Origin: Actinoplanes italicus
GTDB taxonomy: Bacteria > Actinomycetota > Actinomycetes > Mycobacteriales > Micromonosporaceae
Reading direction: 5' to 3'
NCBI RefSeq assembly: GCF_003001815.1
Contig: NZ_PVMZ01000003.1
Location: forward strand, 558,001-622,000
DNA: 64,000 bases
Shown in pieces: positions 29,212-37,557 of the stretch. Made by a program: the position numbers and the translations under genes. Position 1 is the stretch's first letter; the number at the start of each line of letters is the position of its first letter. A model generated the notes under the pieces. It searched no databases, had not been told where the DNA came from, and was given only the letters and a program-made list of their open reading frames with translations.

Positions 29212-30085
29212 TCTTCCAGGCCTCACGTAGTGCCTGTTCGGCGGCCCGGATCGCGGGCCGGGCCGCCGCCGAGTCACGCCAGGCGAGCACGACTCGGCGG
29301 GTGGGGATCGGATCGACCCGGACGGCTCGCGTGCCCGGCGGCAGCTCCGCACGGGCCAGCCGGGGAATGAGGCCGACGCCGAGTCCGGCCGCGATCAGGG
29401 TCAGCTGGGTCTCGAACTCGCCGACCTGAAAGTCCGGGATCACCCCGGGCAGGCTGCGGATCAGATACTCGTAGCAGACGTCACCGGCTCGGACGCCGAT
29501 CCAGCGCTCGTGCCGGGCGTCCTCCAGCGTCGCCTTGCCACGAAGACGGTGGTCGGCCGGCACGATGAGGTCGGCATGGTCCTCGCCGAGTGTGACTTTC
29601 GTTATCCCCTCGGGATAGCGGAGCGCCACCTCGGGCCAGTCGTCCAGGACGGCCAGGTCGACGTGCCCCCGGCGGAGCAGCTCCACGCCCTCGTGTGGAT
29701 TGACCTCGAGCACGCTGATGCCGAGTCCCGGATGGGCGTCGGTCAGCTTCCGCAGCGCGTGCGGCAGCAGGGCCCGGCACGCGGTCGCGAAGGTGGAGAC
29801 GGTGAGCCGCCCGGTGACCGTGTCGCGGTGGGCGGCGAGCGCGGTCTCGGCCTCCTGCAGGCTGGTCAGCACCCGTTCGGCGTGGTCGGCGAGGATGCGG
29901 CCGGCCTCGGTGAGGCGTAGCCTCCGGCCGTCCTTCTCCACCAGCGTGCTGCCGGTCTCCCGCTCCAGTTTGGTCAGCTGCTGGGAGACCGCGGACGGGG
30001 TGCAGCGCAGGGCCTCGCCCGCGGCCAGGACCGTGCCGTAACTCGCCACCGCGTGCAGCGCACGCAGCCTGCCCAGGTCAATCAT
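29177..30085 (-). CDS. LysR-family transcriptional regulator
   Basis: A 302-residue LysR protein: winged helix at residues 1-60 ([39 protein letters not shown]) and an effector-binding domain with [21 protein letters not shown] and [11 protein letters not shown]. It is divergent from the EamA transporter, the classic layout for a LysR regulator and its target. A palindrome at 30084-30100 overlaps its start codon, suggesting autorepression. Start appears leaderless (TAGCAT six bases upstream). Effector unknown. Confidence 0.9.
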   Translation of the reverse strand: MIDLGRLRALHAVASYGTVLAAGEALRCTPSAVSQQLTKLERETGSTLVEKDGRRLRLTEAGRILADHAERVLTSLQEAETALAAHRDTVTGRLTVSTFATACRALLPHALRKLTDAHPGLGISVLEVNPHEGVELLRRGHVDLAVLDDWPEVALRYPEGITKVTLGEDHADLIVPADHRLRGKATLEDARHERWIGVRAGDVCYEYLIRSLPGVIPDFQVGEFETQLTLIAAGLGVGLIPRLARAELPPGTRAVRVDPIPTRRVVLAWRDSAAARPAIRAAEQALREAWKINRERQELLVR

Positions 30086-30112
30086 GTAGCGATGCTACAT
30101 CCTCGATGTAGG
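30084..30112. promoter_or_regulatory. LysR-type operator between lysR and eamA
   Basis: Perfect palindrome ATGTAGC-GAT-GCTACAT (30084-30100), with a third half-site ATGTAGG at 30106-30112. The palindrome contains the LysR start codon and, on the minus strand, the TAGCAT -10-like hexamer six bases before it. A site so placed would block lysR transcription and activate or repress the transporter. Confidence 0.6.
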
Positions 30113-30157
30113 TTATTTTGCTGGTGCTTAACGGTCCAGCAGCGCGAGGCTGGATCC

Positions 30158-31042
30158 ATGAGAGCTCGTGACCTGGCTCTGGCGGTCGCCGTGGCGGCCG
30201 TCTGGGGCTTCAACTTCGTCGTCATCCACGTCGGCCTGGACGCCTTCCCGCCCCTGCTCTTCTCGGCTCTCCGGTTCGCGCTTGCCGCGTTCCCCGCCCT
30301 GCTGCTCGTCGGCCGCCCACAGGTGGCGTGGCGCTGGGTGATCACGGTCGCGCTGGTCCTCGCGGTCACCAAGTTCAGCCTGCTCTTCATCGGCATGGAG
30401 GCGGGCATGCCGGCCGGGCTGAGCTCTCTCGTCCTGCAGAGTCAGGCGATCTTCACGATGATCTTCGCGGTGCTGCTGCTCCGCGAGCGGCCGCGTCCCG
30501 TACAGCTGGCCGGTCTTGCCGTCGCGGTTGCCGGCCTGATCCTCGTGGCGACCCGCACGACCGCACCGCTGCCCGCCTTCGTGCTGGTCGTCGGCGCCGC
30601 CGCGGCCTGGGGGCTGTCCAACGTCGCCACCCGCAAGGCGTCCCCGCCGGACACGCTGCGGTTCATGGTCTGGGTCAGCGCCGTGGCGACCGGCCCGCTC
30701 GTCGTGCTCACCCTGATCTTCGACGGCCCGGCGGCCGACCTCGCCGCCCTGCGCGCGATCGACACCCGGGCGGTGCTGTCGCTGCTCTACATCGCGCTGA
30801 TCTCCACGCTCGCCGGGTTCGCCGCCTGGGGCTTCCTGCTCAAGAAATACGGTGCGGCGACCGTCGCGCCCTTCTCGATGCTCGTCCCGTTCTTCGGCAT
30901 CGCGTCGGCCGCTGTGTTCCTCGGCGAGCCGGTGCAAGCGATCGAGGTGGCCGGCGGTGTCCTCGTGGTCGGCGGCGTGCTCCTGGGATTGGTCAGGGCC
31001 CGCCCGGTGGCCACGAAGGAGCTGGCTAGGGTGGGGGCATGA
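30158..31042 (+). CDS. EamA/DMT-family exporter
   Basis: A 294-residue protein with ten predicted helices in two EamA repeats: [21 protein letters not shown] at the start, and the second repeat beginning [21 protein letters not shown]. The family exports amino acids and metabolites such as cysteine or O-acetylserine; the substrate here is not readable. ATG at 30158 follows GCGAGG. Its stop overlaps the hisF ATG (ATGA), so hisF may be read from this transcript; a histidine-related substrate is conceivable but is inference. Confidence 0.88.
   Translation: MRARDLALAVAVAAVWGFNFVVIHVGLDAFPPLLFSALRFALAAFPALLLVGRPQVAWRWVITVALVLAVTKFSLLFIGMEAGMPAGLSSLVLQSQAIFTMIFAVLLLRERPRPVQLAGLAVAVAGLILVATRTTAPLPAFVLVVGAAAAWGLSNVATRKASPPDTLRFMVWVSAVATGPLVVLTLIFDGPAADLAALRAIDTRAVLSLLYIALISTLAGFAAWGFLLKKYGAATVAPFSMLVPFFGIASAAVFLGEPVQAIEVAGGVLVVGGVLLGLVRARPVATKELARVGA
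31027..31032 (+). promoter_or_regulatory. leaderless -10 hexamer for hisF
   Basis: TAGGGT six bases before the hisF ATG, inside the end of the eamA gene. GGGGG just after it could instead act as a ribosome site, so this one is the least certain of the series. Confidence 0.35.
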
Positions 31043-31800
31043 CGGTCGCGGTTCGTGTGATTCCCTGCCTGGACGTGGACGCCGGACGGGTGGTGAAGGG
31101 CGTCAACTTCGTCGACCTGCGCGACGCCGGCGACCCGGTGGAGCTGGCCTCCGCGTACGACGCGGCCGGTGCCGACGAGCTGACCTTCCTGGACGTGACC
31201 GCCTCCTCCGACGACCGCGGCACCATGCTCGACGTGGTGCGCCGGACCGCCGAGACGGTGTTCATCCCGCTCACCGTCGGCGGCGGCGTCCGCTCCCCGG
31301 AGAATGTGGACGTGCTGCTGCGGGCCGGTGCCGACAAGGTTGGTGTGAACACCGCGGCCATCGCCCGGCCGGAGCTGATCAGAGAGATCGCCGAGCGGTT
31401 CGGCAACCAGGTGCTGGTCCTCTCGCTGGACGTGCGCCGGTCGGCCGAACAGCCCAGCGGCTGGGAGGTCACCACGCACGGCGGGCGGCGCAGCGCGGAT
31501 CTCGACGCGGTCGAGTGGGCGGCGCGGGTGGCCGAGCTCGGTGCCGGGGAGATCCTGCTCAACTCGATGGACGCCGACGGGACCAAGGCCGGGTTCGACC
31601 TGCCGCTCATCCGGGCGGTGCGGGCCGTCGTCGACATCCCGGTGATCGCCAGCGGCGGCGCCGGTGCGGTCGAGCACTTCGCGCCCGCGGTCGAGGCCGG
31701 TGCCGACGCGGTGCTGGCGGCCAGCGTCTTCCACTTCGGCGACCTCACCATCGGCGAGGTCAAGGAGAGCCTGCGCTCGGCGGGCAACCCGGTTCGCTGA
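31039..31800 (+). CDS. hisF: imidazole glycerol phosphate synthase, cyclase subunit
   Basis: HisF (253 residues) is the TIM-barrel cyclase that makes IGP and AICAR with HisH. It starts [19 protein letters not shown] with the catalytic aspartate, and has [29 protein letters not shown] with the second aspartate, and [12 protein letters not shown]. It overlaps the upstream transporter by four bases. Confidence 0.96.
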   Translation: MTVAVRVIPCLDVDAGRVVKGVNFVDLRDAGDPVELASAYDAAGADELTFLDVTASSDDRGTMLDVVRRTAETVFIPLTVGGGVRSPENVDVLLRAGADKVGVNTAAIARPELIREIAERFGNQVLVLSLDVRRSAEQPSGWEVTTHGGRRSADLDAVEWAARVAELGAGEILLNSMDADGTKAGFDLPLIRAVRAVVDIPVIASGGAGAVEHFAPAVEAGADAVLAASVFHFGDLTIGEVKESLRSAGNPVR

Positions 31801-31806
31801 CGGCTC

Positions 31807-32235
31807 TCAGCGGCCGTCGGCCAGTCTCAGGCTGTATTCGCGTACCGCCGCGTTGTAGGCCTGATCGTCCAGCGACCAGTCCGCCTCGCCCGGCTCGGCC
31901 AGCCGGTTCAGCTGTGTCTGCAACGTCATCACCGCGGATGACAGGCCGCTGAACGGCCGCGTCCGCCAGAGCTGCTCACCGGGCGGGGCGACACGGATCA
32001 GGTCGTCCTCCGCGATGATCAGCCCGGCACCGGCGAGACGGCGCACCGAGGTCTCCAGCTCTTCCCGGCTCGGCACGCTGTGGTGCAGGAAATCGGCCGC
32101 GGCCAGCACGTCGGCCAGGGCCGCGCCGGTCACCGGCAACGCGGCGTGCAGTGCCCGGTCGCGTTCCAGGCGCTCGGCGATGACCGCGGAGACGAAGATC
32201 CATGCGTCGTTCCAGTTCCAGCCACCGGCCCCCAT
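31807..32235 (-). CDS. hypothetical protein, possible winged-helix fold
   Basis: A 142-residue protein starting GAGGWNWNDAWIFVSAVIAE. The middle, with regularly spaced leucines (LADVLAAADFLHHSVPSREELETSVRRLAGAGLI), looks like a winged-helix DNA- or protein-binding domain; no family recognised. ATG at 32235 is preferred over an upstream in-frame start with an atypical lead. It ends six bases from hisF, convergent. Confidence 0.6.
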   Translation of the reverse strand: MGAGGWNWNDAWIFVSAVIAERLERDRALHAALPVTGAALADVLAAADFLHHSVPSREELETSVRRLAGAGLIIAEDDLIRVAPPGEQLWRTRPFSGLSSAVMTLQTQLNRLAEPGEADWSLDDQAYNAAVREYSLRLADGR

Positions 32236-32288
32236 GCCGCAATGATGCCGTGCGGTGACGTCACCGGGAAGCGAATGTGTCCGGAAGA

Positions 32289-32942
32289 TCACTGGGGGCC
32301 GGTTGCGGGGCCGACAGCTTCGGTGGTGTCACCGGGAATCGGAAGATCACTGGGGACCGATTGGGGGACCAAGAGCTTCGGAAGGAACAGGTGCACGAGC
32401 GGCCCGATCGCCAGCGCGTACGCGATCGTGCCGACACCGACCGTCCCACCCAGCAGGAAGCCGGCTCCCAGAACGGTCAGTTCGATCCCGGTCCGGATCA
32501 CCCGCAACGACACCTTCGGGAACCGTGCGGCCAGACCGGTCATCAGTCCGTCGCGCGGTCCTGGACCCATCCGGCTGCCCAGGTAGAGACCGGTCGCGAA
32601 GCCGTTGAGCAGGATCCCGGACACCAGCAGGCCGACCCGGGCCGGCACCGCCTCACCGGTCGGCAGCAGTGCCAGCGAGACGTCCGCCGCGAAACCCACC
32701 ACCACCAGATTGGCCACCGTCCCGAATCCCGGCCGCTGACGCAACGGAATCCAGAGCAGAAGGACGGGTACGCCCACGAGCAGCACGATCCACCCGAAGC
32801 GGATCCCGGTCACCTCGGAGAGTCCCTGGTGGAAGACGTCCCACGGGTTGAGCCCGAGACCCGACTCGATCATCAGCGCGGTGCTGACGCCGTAGAGCAC
32901 AAGCCCCGCGAAGAGCTGGGGGAGGCGACGGTACAGGTTCAT
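32289..32942 (-). CDS. YczE/YitT-family membrane protein
   Basis: A 217-residue protein with five or six hydrophobic helices and the YczE pattern: LYGVSTALMIESGLGLNPWDVFHQGLS near the start and GSRMGPGPRDGLMTGLAAR in the middle. Function unknown; YczE proteins are often encoded beside MocR-type regulators, as here (divergent gene at 33002). The ATG at 32942 gives NLYRRLPQLFAGL; a start seven codons earlier is possible. The direct repeats at 32959-32986 lie in its promoter. Confidence 0.85.
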   Translation of the reverse strand: MNLYRRLPQLFAGLVLYGVSTALMIESGLGLNPWDVFHQGLSEVTGIRFGWIVLLVGVPVLLLWIPLRQRPGFGTVANLVVVGFAADVSLALLPTGEAVPARVGLLVSGILLNGFATGLYLGSRMGPGPRDGLMTGLAARFPKVSLRVIRTGIELTVLGAGFLLGGTVGVGTIAYALAIGPLVHLFLPKLLVPQSVPSDLPIPGDTTEAVGPATGPQ

Positions 32943-32958
32943 AACAGCCACTCTTGAT

Positions 32959-32986
32959 GCCAATCCGCCAATGCTAAAGTGCCAAT
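32959..32986. promoter_or_regulatory. GCCAAT direct repeats, putative MocR operator
   Basis: Three direct copies of GCCAAT at 32959, 32967 and 32981 fill the 59-base gap between yczE and the MocR gene, with TAAAGT (32975-32980), a possible -10 for the regulator, between copies 2 and 3. MocR regulators are known to bind direct repeats near their own promoters. Confidence 0.6.
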
Positions 32987-33001
32987 TCAGTGGAGGTGGC
33001 T

Positions 33002-34456
33002 ATGACTACGTCGGTTCGTGGAGACCAATTGGCCCGGCTCCTGGGTCGGTGGCATTCGTTGCCGGGCCGGCGGCGCAGCCCCGACTATGCCGCGCTCGCC
33101 GGAGCGGTCCGCGGTCTGCTCTCCGACGGGCGGCTCGCCCTCGGCGTACGACTGCCCGCTGAACGCGAGCTCGCCGAAGCCCTCGCCATCAGCCGCACCA
33201 CCGTGTCCGCCGCCTATCGCGCCCTCCGCGAGACCGGCCACCTCGCCAGCCGCCGCGGCGCCGGCAGCTGGACCACCCTGCCCAACGGGCACCGGGTCGC
33301 GTCCTCCGGTCTGTGGACGCCCGACGACGACCTCGACATGATCGACCTCGGCTGTGCGGCCTCGGCCGCGCCGGTCGAACTCGTCCCGGCCGCCCGCGCC
33401 GCCGCCGACGACCTGCCCCGATACCTCGGCAGCGCCGGTTACCACCCGACCGGCCTGCCCGAGCTGCGCGCCGCCGTCGCCGAGGCCTACACCACCCGCG
33501 GCGTGCCGACCTCACCCGAGCAGATCCTCATCACGAGCGGCACCCAGCAGGCTCTCGACCTGGTGCTACGCCTGTCCGTGCCGGTCGGCGCGACGGTTCT
33601 CGTCGAGACGCCCACCTATCCCAACGCGCTCGCCGCGCTCGCCGCCCGCCGCGCCCGGATCAGCACCCACGGCCTCGACATCGAAGCCGGGTGGGACGGC
33701 GAGATGCTCCTCGGGGCACTGCGTCAGACCAAACCCCGGATGACGTACGTGATTCCCGAGTTCCACAATCCGACCGGCCACCTCATGCCCACCGAGCTGC
33801 GCGAACGGCTCGTGGCGACGGCACACTCGGCCGGCACCGACCTGATCGTCGACGAGTCCTTCGTGGACCTGCCGCTCGACGACCCCGCGATGCCGCCACC
33901 CGTCGCCGTCTTCGACCGGCACTCCCGGGTCACGTCGATCGGCGGCATGAGCAAGGCTTACTGGGGTGGACTGCGGATCGGCTGGGTGCGCGCGTCCGCT
34001 CCGCTCGTGCAGCGGCTCGCCGCCATCCGGGTCGGTGTCGACATGGCCAGTCCCGTGCTGGAGCAGCTGGTGGCCGTACACCTGCTCAGGATCGCCGACG
34101 AGATCGTCTCCGCCCGCCGTGCCCAGCTGCGGTTCCGGCGTGACACCCTGGTCGCCGCCCTGCGTTCACAGTTGCCGGAGTGGCGTCTCGTCGTGCCGCG
34201 CGGGGGTGTCACCCTGTGGGCCGAACTCGACGGGCCGATCTCCAGCGCACTGTCGCGCGCCGCCGAGGACGTGGGGGTGCGGCTGGCGCCCGGGCCGCGG
34301 TTCGGGCTCGACGGCACGCTGGAGCGCTTCCTGCGCCTGCCGTTCACGCTGCCCGCCGACGATCTCGCCGAGGCCGTCCGCCGTATCGCCTCGGTCCGTC
34401 ACGACCTGGACCACGCGGCCCGCCCCACCTGGCGTACCCCGGTGGTCATCACCTGA
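33002..34456 (+). CDS. MocR-family (GntR/aminotransferase-like) PLP-dependent regulator
   Basis: The 484-residue protein has an N-terminal GntR winged helix (LLSDGRLALGVRLPAERELAEALAISRTTVSAAYRALRETG) and a fold-type I aminotransferase-like domain from about residue 110. PLP-site features: ITSGTQQALDLVL, PEFHNPTGHL, LIVDESFVDLPL and the Schiff-base lysine in SIGGMSKAYWGGLRIGW. Such proteins act as PLP-sensing regulators. ATG at 33002 has GGAGG upstream. Probable target: the divergent yczE gene. Confidence 0.92.
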   Translation: MTTSVRGDQLARLLGRWHSLPGRRRSPDYAALAGAVRGLLSDGRLALGVRLPAERELAEALAISRTTVSAAYRALRETGHLASRRGAGSWTTLPNGHRVASSGLWTPDDDLDMIDLGCAASAAPVELVPAARAAADDLPRYLGSAGYHPTGLPELRAAVAEAYTTRGVPTSPEQILITSGTQQALDLVLRLSVPVGATVLVETPTYPNALAALAARRARISTHGLDIEAGWDGEMLLGALRQTKPRMTYVIPEFHNPTGHLMPTELRERLVATAHSAGTDLIVDESFVDLPLDDPAMPPPVAVFDRHSRVTSIGGMSKAYWGGLRIGWVRASAPLVQRLAAIRVGVDMASPVLEQLVAVHLLRIADEIVSARRAQLRFRRDTLVAALRSQLPEWRLVVPRGGVTLWAELDGPISSALSRAAEDVGVRLAPGPRFGLDGTLERFLRLPFTLPADDLAEAVRRIASVRHDLDHAARPTWRTPVVIT

Positions 34457-34468
34457 CCCCCACTCCCG

Positions 34469-34509
34469 CGTGGTGATCTGCGCCCACGGGTGAGCCGTAG
34501 TTCACCACG
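34469..34509 (+). repeat. 41-bp palindrome-ended repeat, copy 2
   Basis: Starts CGTGGTGATCTGCGCCCA and ends GTTCACCACG. It lies 13 bases after the MocR stop. It matches copy 3 at 36 of 41 positions. Confidence 0.7.
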
Positions 34510-34529
34510 TGTGTCGTGTCCCGCTTGTG

Positions 34530-34570
34530 CGTGGTGATCTGTGCCCACTGGCGAGCCGCGGTTCACCACG
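34530..34570 (+). repeat. 41-bp palindrome-ended repeat, copy 3
   Basis: Starts CGTGGTGATCTGTGCCCA and ends GTTCACCACG, 20 bases after copy 2 and three bases before the end of the convergent gene at 34574. Same length and orientation as copy 2. Confidence 0.7.
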
Positions 34571-34573
34571 CAG

Positions 34574-35017
34574 TCAAGGAAGCCAGGTGCTGTCTCGCAT
34601 CAGGGTCCGGCCGGGGATCTCGTTCGCCTCACGCCAGGCCTGGATCCGGGTCGGGCGGAGGACCAGGAAGACGTAGTCGGGGCCGGCCGTGCGGGGATCC
34701 CAGTCGTTCTGGGCGGCGTAGGCCTCCCCGACCTCGTGCGCCTCCCCGACCGGAAGCCGGCGTTCCAGGACCGCGTCGATCATGATCACGTCGCGGGTGG
34801 GGCCGATGCCGATGCGGGCCCTGCCGGTGCTGATCAGGCTCTTCGCGGTGGGTGAGGCGCCGTCGGTGGCCGCGATGAGGCGCTCCTCGAACCAGGCCAG
34901 CGTCAGCGGGACCAGGTACGGGCCGTCGGTGGCGACCCAGGCGTCGAGCACAGGCGCCGCCAGCCGCGCCAGGGTGTCGGCCTTGCGCTGTTCTCTTGAT
35001 CGCGCGACGTCACTCAT
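34574..35017 (-). CDS. pyridoxamine 5'-phosphate oxidase-like (flavin split-barrel) protein
   Basis: A 147-residue single-domain protein; LDAWVATDGPYLVPLTLAW, then LISTGRARIGIGPTRDVIMIDAVLE, matches the split-barrel fold of FMN or F420-binding oxidoreductases, which are numerous in actinobacteria. Substrate unknown. ATG start at 35017 with TAGGCT six bases upstream and no Shine-Dalgarno. Confidence 0.7.
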   Translation of the reverse strand: MSDVARSREQRKADTLARLAAPVLDAWVATDGPYLVPLTLAWFEERLIAATDGASPTAKSLISTGRARIGIGPTRDVIMIDAVLERRLPVGEAHEVGEAYAAQNDWDPRTAGPDYVFLVLRPTRIQAWREANEIPGRTLMRDSTWLP

Positions 35018-35023
35018 CGGCCC

Positions 35024-35029
35024 AGCCTA
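35024..35029 (-). promoter_or_regulatory. leaderless -10 hexamer for the split-barrel gene
   Basis: TAGGCT on the minus strand six bases before the ATG, identical in sequence and spacing to the site of the Lon-domain gene. Confidence 0.5.
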
Positions 35030-35526
35030 GAGAGCTTCCGGGAGCAGGGTCTCCGGCGGGCCGCGCCGTGGCTGAGTCGCCTCACGACCCGCCCCGGGGT
35101 ACGGTCCGGCGGGCTCCTGGCCGGGCGGGTGGTGGGTTGGCCGGGTCGTCGCTCGTCGACGGCTCTGCCTTCCAGGCGCGTCCGTTCCCGCTTCTGCTGC
35201 CTGGTCTTGCTGATCTTGTGCAGGCGTTGCCGCTTAGGTTGATCTTGTGCGATCGCCGCCCGGGTGGGAATGGTTTCCCACCTCTGCCGCCGCCCATCAA
35301 TGCGACAGAACTTGTGAGGTTCGGCCGCCATCCTCGACCCGAATCTCACAAGATCTGGACGACGGCACTATGGGACGGAGGCGGCGGTACGGCGCAGCCG
35401 GGGACGGGAGGCTACGCCCGTGAGGCGCCTTGGGGCCGTTCCGGGCCGCCCGCGTCGCGTCCGTGGCCCCGGTTCGTGAAAGGTGCGGTTGTGGGGCCCG
35501 TAGCCGTACCGGAGAAGGAGAAAGAA

Positions 35527-35562
35527 CGAGGCCGGCGGACCGTGAGTGGTCCGCCGGCCTCG
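35527..35562 (-). terminator. intrinsic terminator of fadD
   Basis: Perfect 15-bp stem (35527-35541 with 35548-35562), six-base loop, 13 bases after the fadD stop on the minus strand. The minus strand then reads TTCTTTCTCC, a T-rich tract as in classical terminators. Confidence 0.88.
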
Positions 35563-35575
35563 AGCACGCAATGGG

Positions 35576-37399
35576 TCAGATCTGGGCGAGGCTGCCCTCG
35601 TACATCTTGTCGATCTGCGACGCGAAGTTGGTCTCGACGCTGCGGCGCTTGATCTTCATCGAGGGGGTCACCTCGCCGGCCTCGATGCTGAGGTCGCGGG
35701 GGAGGATCGCGAACTTCTTGACGGTCTCCCAGCGGTTCAGCTTGGCGTTGAGCTCCTTGATGTAGCCCTCGACCAGCGCGTGCGTCTCGGGCGCCGCGAC
35801 GATCTCGTCGTAGCTCTTGCCCGCCAGCGGACCGGTCGCCGCCCACGTCTTGATGGCTTCCTCGTCGAGGGCGATCAGCATGGTGACGAAGTTGCGGTTC
35901 TGGCCGATGACGACCGCCTGCGAGGTGTACGGGCAGACCGCCTTGAACGAGCCCTCGATCGCCGACGGGGCGATGAACTTGCCGCCCGAGGTCTTGACCA
36001 GATCCTTCTTCCGGTCGGTGATCTTCAGGTAGCCGTCGGCGTCAAGCTCACCGATGTCGCCGGTGCGCAGGAAGCCGTCCTCGGTGAACGCCTCCGCGGT
36101 GGCCTCGGGCAGGTTGTGGTAGCCCCGCATGACGGGCGGGCCCTTCATCAGGACCTCGCCGTCGCTGTCGATGCGGACCTCGAGGTCGCCGAGCGGCTGG
36201 CCGACCGTGCCGATCTTGAGCTTGCCGCGCCGGTTGACGAAGTTCGCGGCGCAGGCCTCGGTCATGCCGTAGCCCTCGAGAATCTGCAGGTTCGCGGCGG
36301 CGAAGAACTCGGAGATGTCGCGGCTGAGCGCTGCCGAGCCGCTGACCAGCACCTTGATGTTGCCGCCGAGCTTCGCCTGGAGCTTGGAGAAGACCAGCTT
36401 CTCGGCGATCGAGTACTGGAACGCGAGGCCGGCCGGGATCGGCTTGCCGGCCTGCTGCAGCGCCACCCGCTTCTTGCCGGTTGCGACCGCCCAGCTGAAG
36501 ATCTTGGGCTTGAGGCCGCTGCCGGAGAGGCCGCTCGTGACGGTCTTGTTGTAGACCTTCTCGTAGATGCGGGGCGGGGCGCACATCAGGCTCGGCTTGA
36601 TCACCGCGAGCAGGTCGATCAGCTTGTCGACGCGGCCGTCGACGTAGGTCGGCACGCCCACGTGCAGGATGCCGCAGAGCAGCGTCTTGCCGAACGCGTG
36701 CGACATCGGCAGCCACAGGTAGTGCAGGTCGTCGGGCGAGAACAGGCCGAGGTCCTGCTGTGCCACGCCCTCCCAGGTCCAGCCCTTGTGCAGCAGCTCG
36801 ACGCCCTTGGGGCGGCCGGTGGTGCCGGAGGTGTAGATCAGGGTGGCGACGTTGTCCGGGCCGATCTGGGCCAGCACGTCGTCGATCAGGCCGGGCTCGC
36901 GGGTCAGCGCCGCGGCGCCGAGCTGCTCCAGCTCGGCCAGGGTGATCTGCGGCGGCGTGGCGCCGGAGTCGGCCGGGCCGTCGATCAGCACGACCTTGGT
37001 CACCGCGGTCTCGGCGCCGGCGATCTTGAGCGCCTGCTTCGCGTTCTCGGCGATCAGGATCTTGGAACCGGAGTCGGACACGATGAACGACGTGTCCTCG
37101 GGCTCGGTGGTCGGGTAGACCGTGGTCGCGGCCGCACCGGCCACGTTGATTCCCAGGTCGACCAGGATCCACTCGAGGCGGGTGTTGGACAGGATCGCGA
37201 CCCGGTCCTCCAGGCCGATGCCCAGCTCACGCAGGCCGGCGCCGATGGCCCGGGTGCGTTCGCCGACCTGGCGCCACGTCAGCCAGGCCGGTCCGCTGTC
37301 GTCAGCGTTCGGCCCGGCGAGCGCCTTGGCGTCCGGGGTCTTCGCCACGCGTTGGAAGAGCATGTCCGGGATCGACCGGTAGGGAACCTGGAGAGCCAT
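35576..37399 (-). CDS. fadD: long-chain fatty acid--CoA ligase (AMP-binding)
   Basis: The 607-residue adenylate-forming enzyme activates fatty acids to acyl-CoA. Motifs: LIYTSGTTGRPKGVELLH (P-loop), GYGMTEACAANF, LRTGDIGELDADGYLKITD and RKKDLVKTSGGKFIAPSAIE, containing the C-terminal catalytic lysine region. It is the long-chain type with an N-terminal domain beginning LQVPYRSIPDMLFQR. Several fadD paralogues are usual in actinobacteria, so the exact substrate is open. ATG at 37399; strong terminator downstream. Confidence 0.93.
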   Translation of the reverse strand: MALQVPYRSIPDMLFQRVAKTPDAKALAGPNADDSGPAWLTWRQVGERTRAIGAGLRELGIGLEDRVAILSNTRLEWILVDLGINVAGAAATTVYPTTEPEDTSFIVSDSGSKILIAENAKQALKIAGAETAVTKVVLIDGPADSGATPPQITLAELEQLGAAALTREPGLIDDVLAQIGPDNVATLIYTSGTTGRPKGVELLHKGWTWEGVAQQDLGLFSPDDLHYLWLPMSHAFGKTLLCGILHVGVPTYVDGRVDKLIDLLAVIKPSLMCAPPRIYEKVYNKTVTSGLSGSGLKPKIFSWAVATGKKRVALQQAGKPIPAGLAFQYSIAEKLVFSKLQAKLGGNIKVLVSGSAALSRDISEFFAAANLQILEGYGMTEACAANFVNRRGKLKIGTVGQPLGDLEVRIDSDGEVLMKGPPVMRGYHNLPEATAEAFTEDGFLRTGDIGELDADGYLKITDRKKDLVKTSGGKFIAPSAIEGSFKAVCPYTSQAVVIGQNRNFVTMLIALDEEAIKTWAATGPLAGKSYDEIVAAPETHALVEGYIKELNAKLNRWETVKKFAILPRDLSIEAGEVTPSMKIKRRSVETNFASQIDKMYEGSLAQI

Positions 37400-37429
37400 A
37401 TGGGGCGCCGCCTTAAACCATCAACGGGG

Positions 37430-37451
37430 GGTAAGTAACCGGAGTGTTACC
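37430..37451. promoter_or_regulatory. imperfect palindrome in the fadD-pfkB divergent region
   Basis: GGTAAGTAACC / GGAGTGTTACC, two 11-base half-sites matching at 7 of 11 positions with complementary GGTAA and TTACC ends, about 30 bases before fadD. It resembles an operator for a TetR-type regulator of fatty-acid genes; this is inference. Confidence 0.35.
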
Positions 37452-37545
37452 GAAGGGTAATGTGTGTTCGGCACCACGGCTAGAGCTGAACGTTTCCATC
37501 CTAGCCAGCCGGAGTGCCGGGTCCAGGCCTGTGCTGATGCCGCAT

Positions 37546-37551
37546 TACGTT
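37546..37551 (+). promoter_or_regulatory. leaderless -10 hexamer for the PfkB-family gene
   Basis: TACGTT six bases before the ATG at 37558, with no ribosome site; it supports that start over the ATG at 37537. Confidence 0.4.
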
Positions 37552-37557
37552 GTGGAC

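Larger units (their letters stand above)
35018..35575. other. intergenic region with repeated CTTGTG motifs
   Basis: 558 bases between fadD and the split-barrel gene. Besides the leaderless hexamer and the fadD terminator, it holds TGATCTTGTGC twice (35211 and 35240, 29 bases apart) and an inverted pair CTTGTGAGGTTCGG (35311-35324) / CCGAATCTCACAAG (35339-35352) with 14-base arms pairing fully apart from one G-T wobble. No credible gene is seen; open frames crossing it are Arg/Pro-rich and unconserved in appearance. Confidence 0.55.

Noticed and set aside
35546..37438. 630-residue plus-strand frame over fadD
   Set aside because: It is the complement of fadD, with Asp/Val/Arg-rich composition and no family motif.
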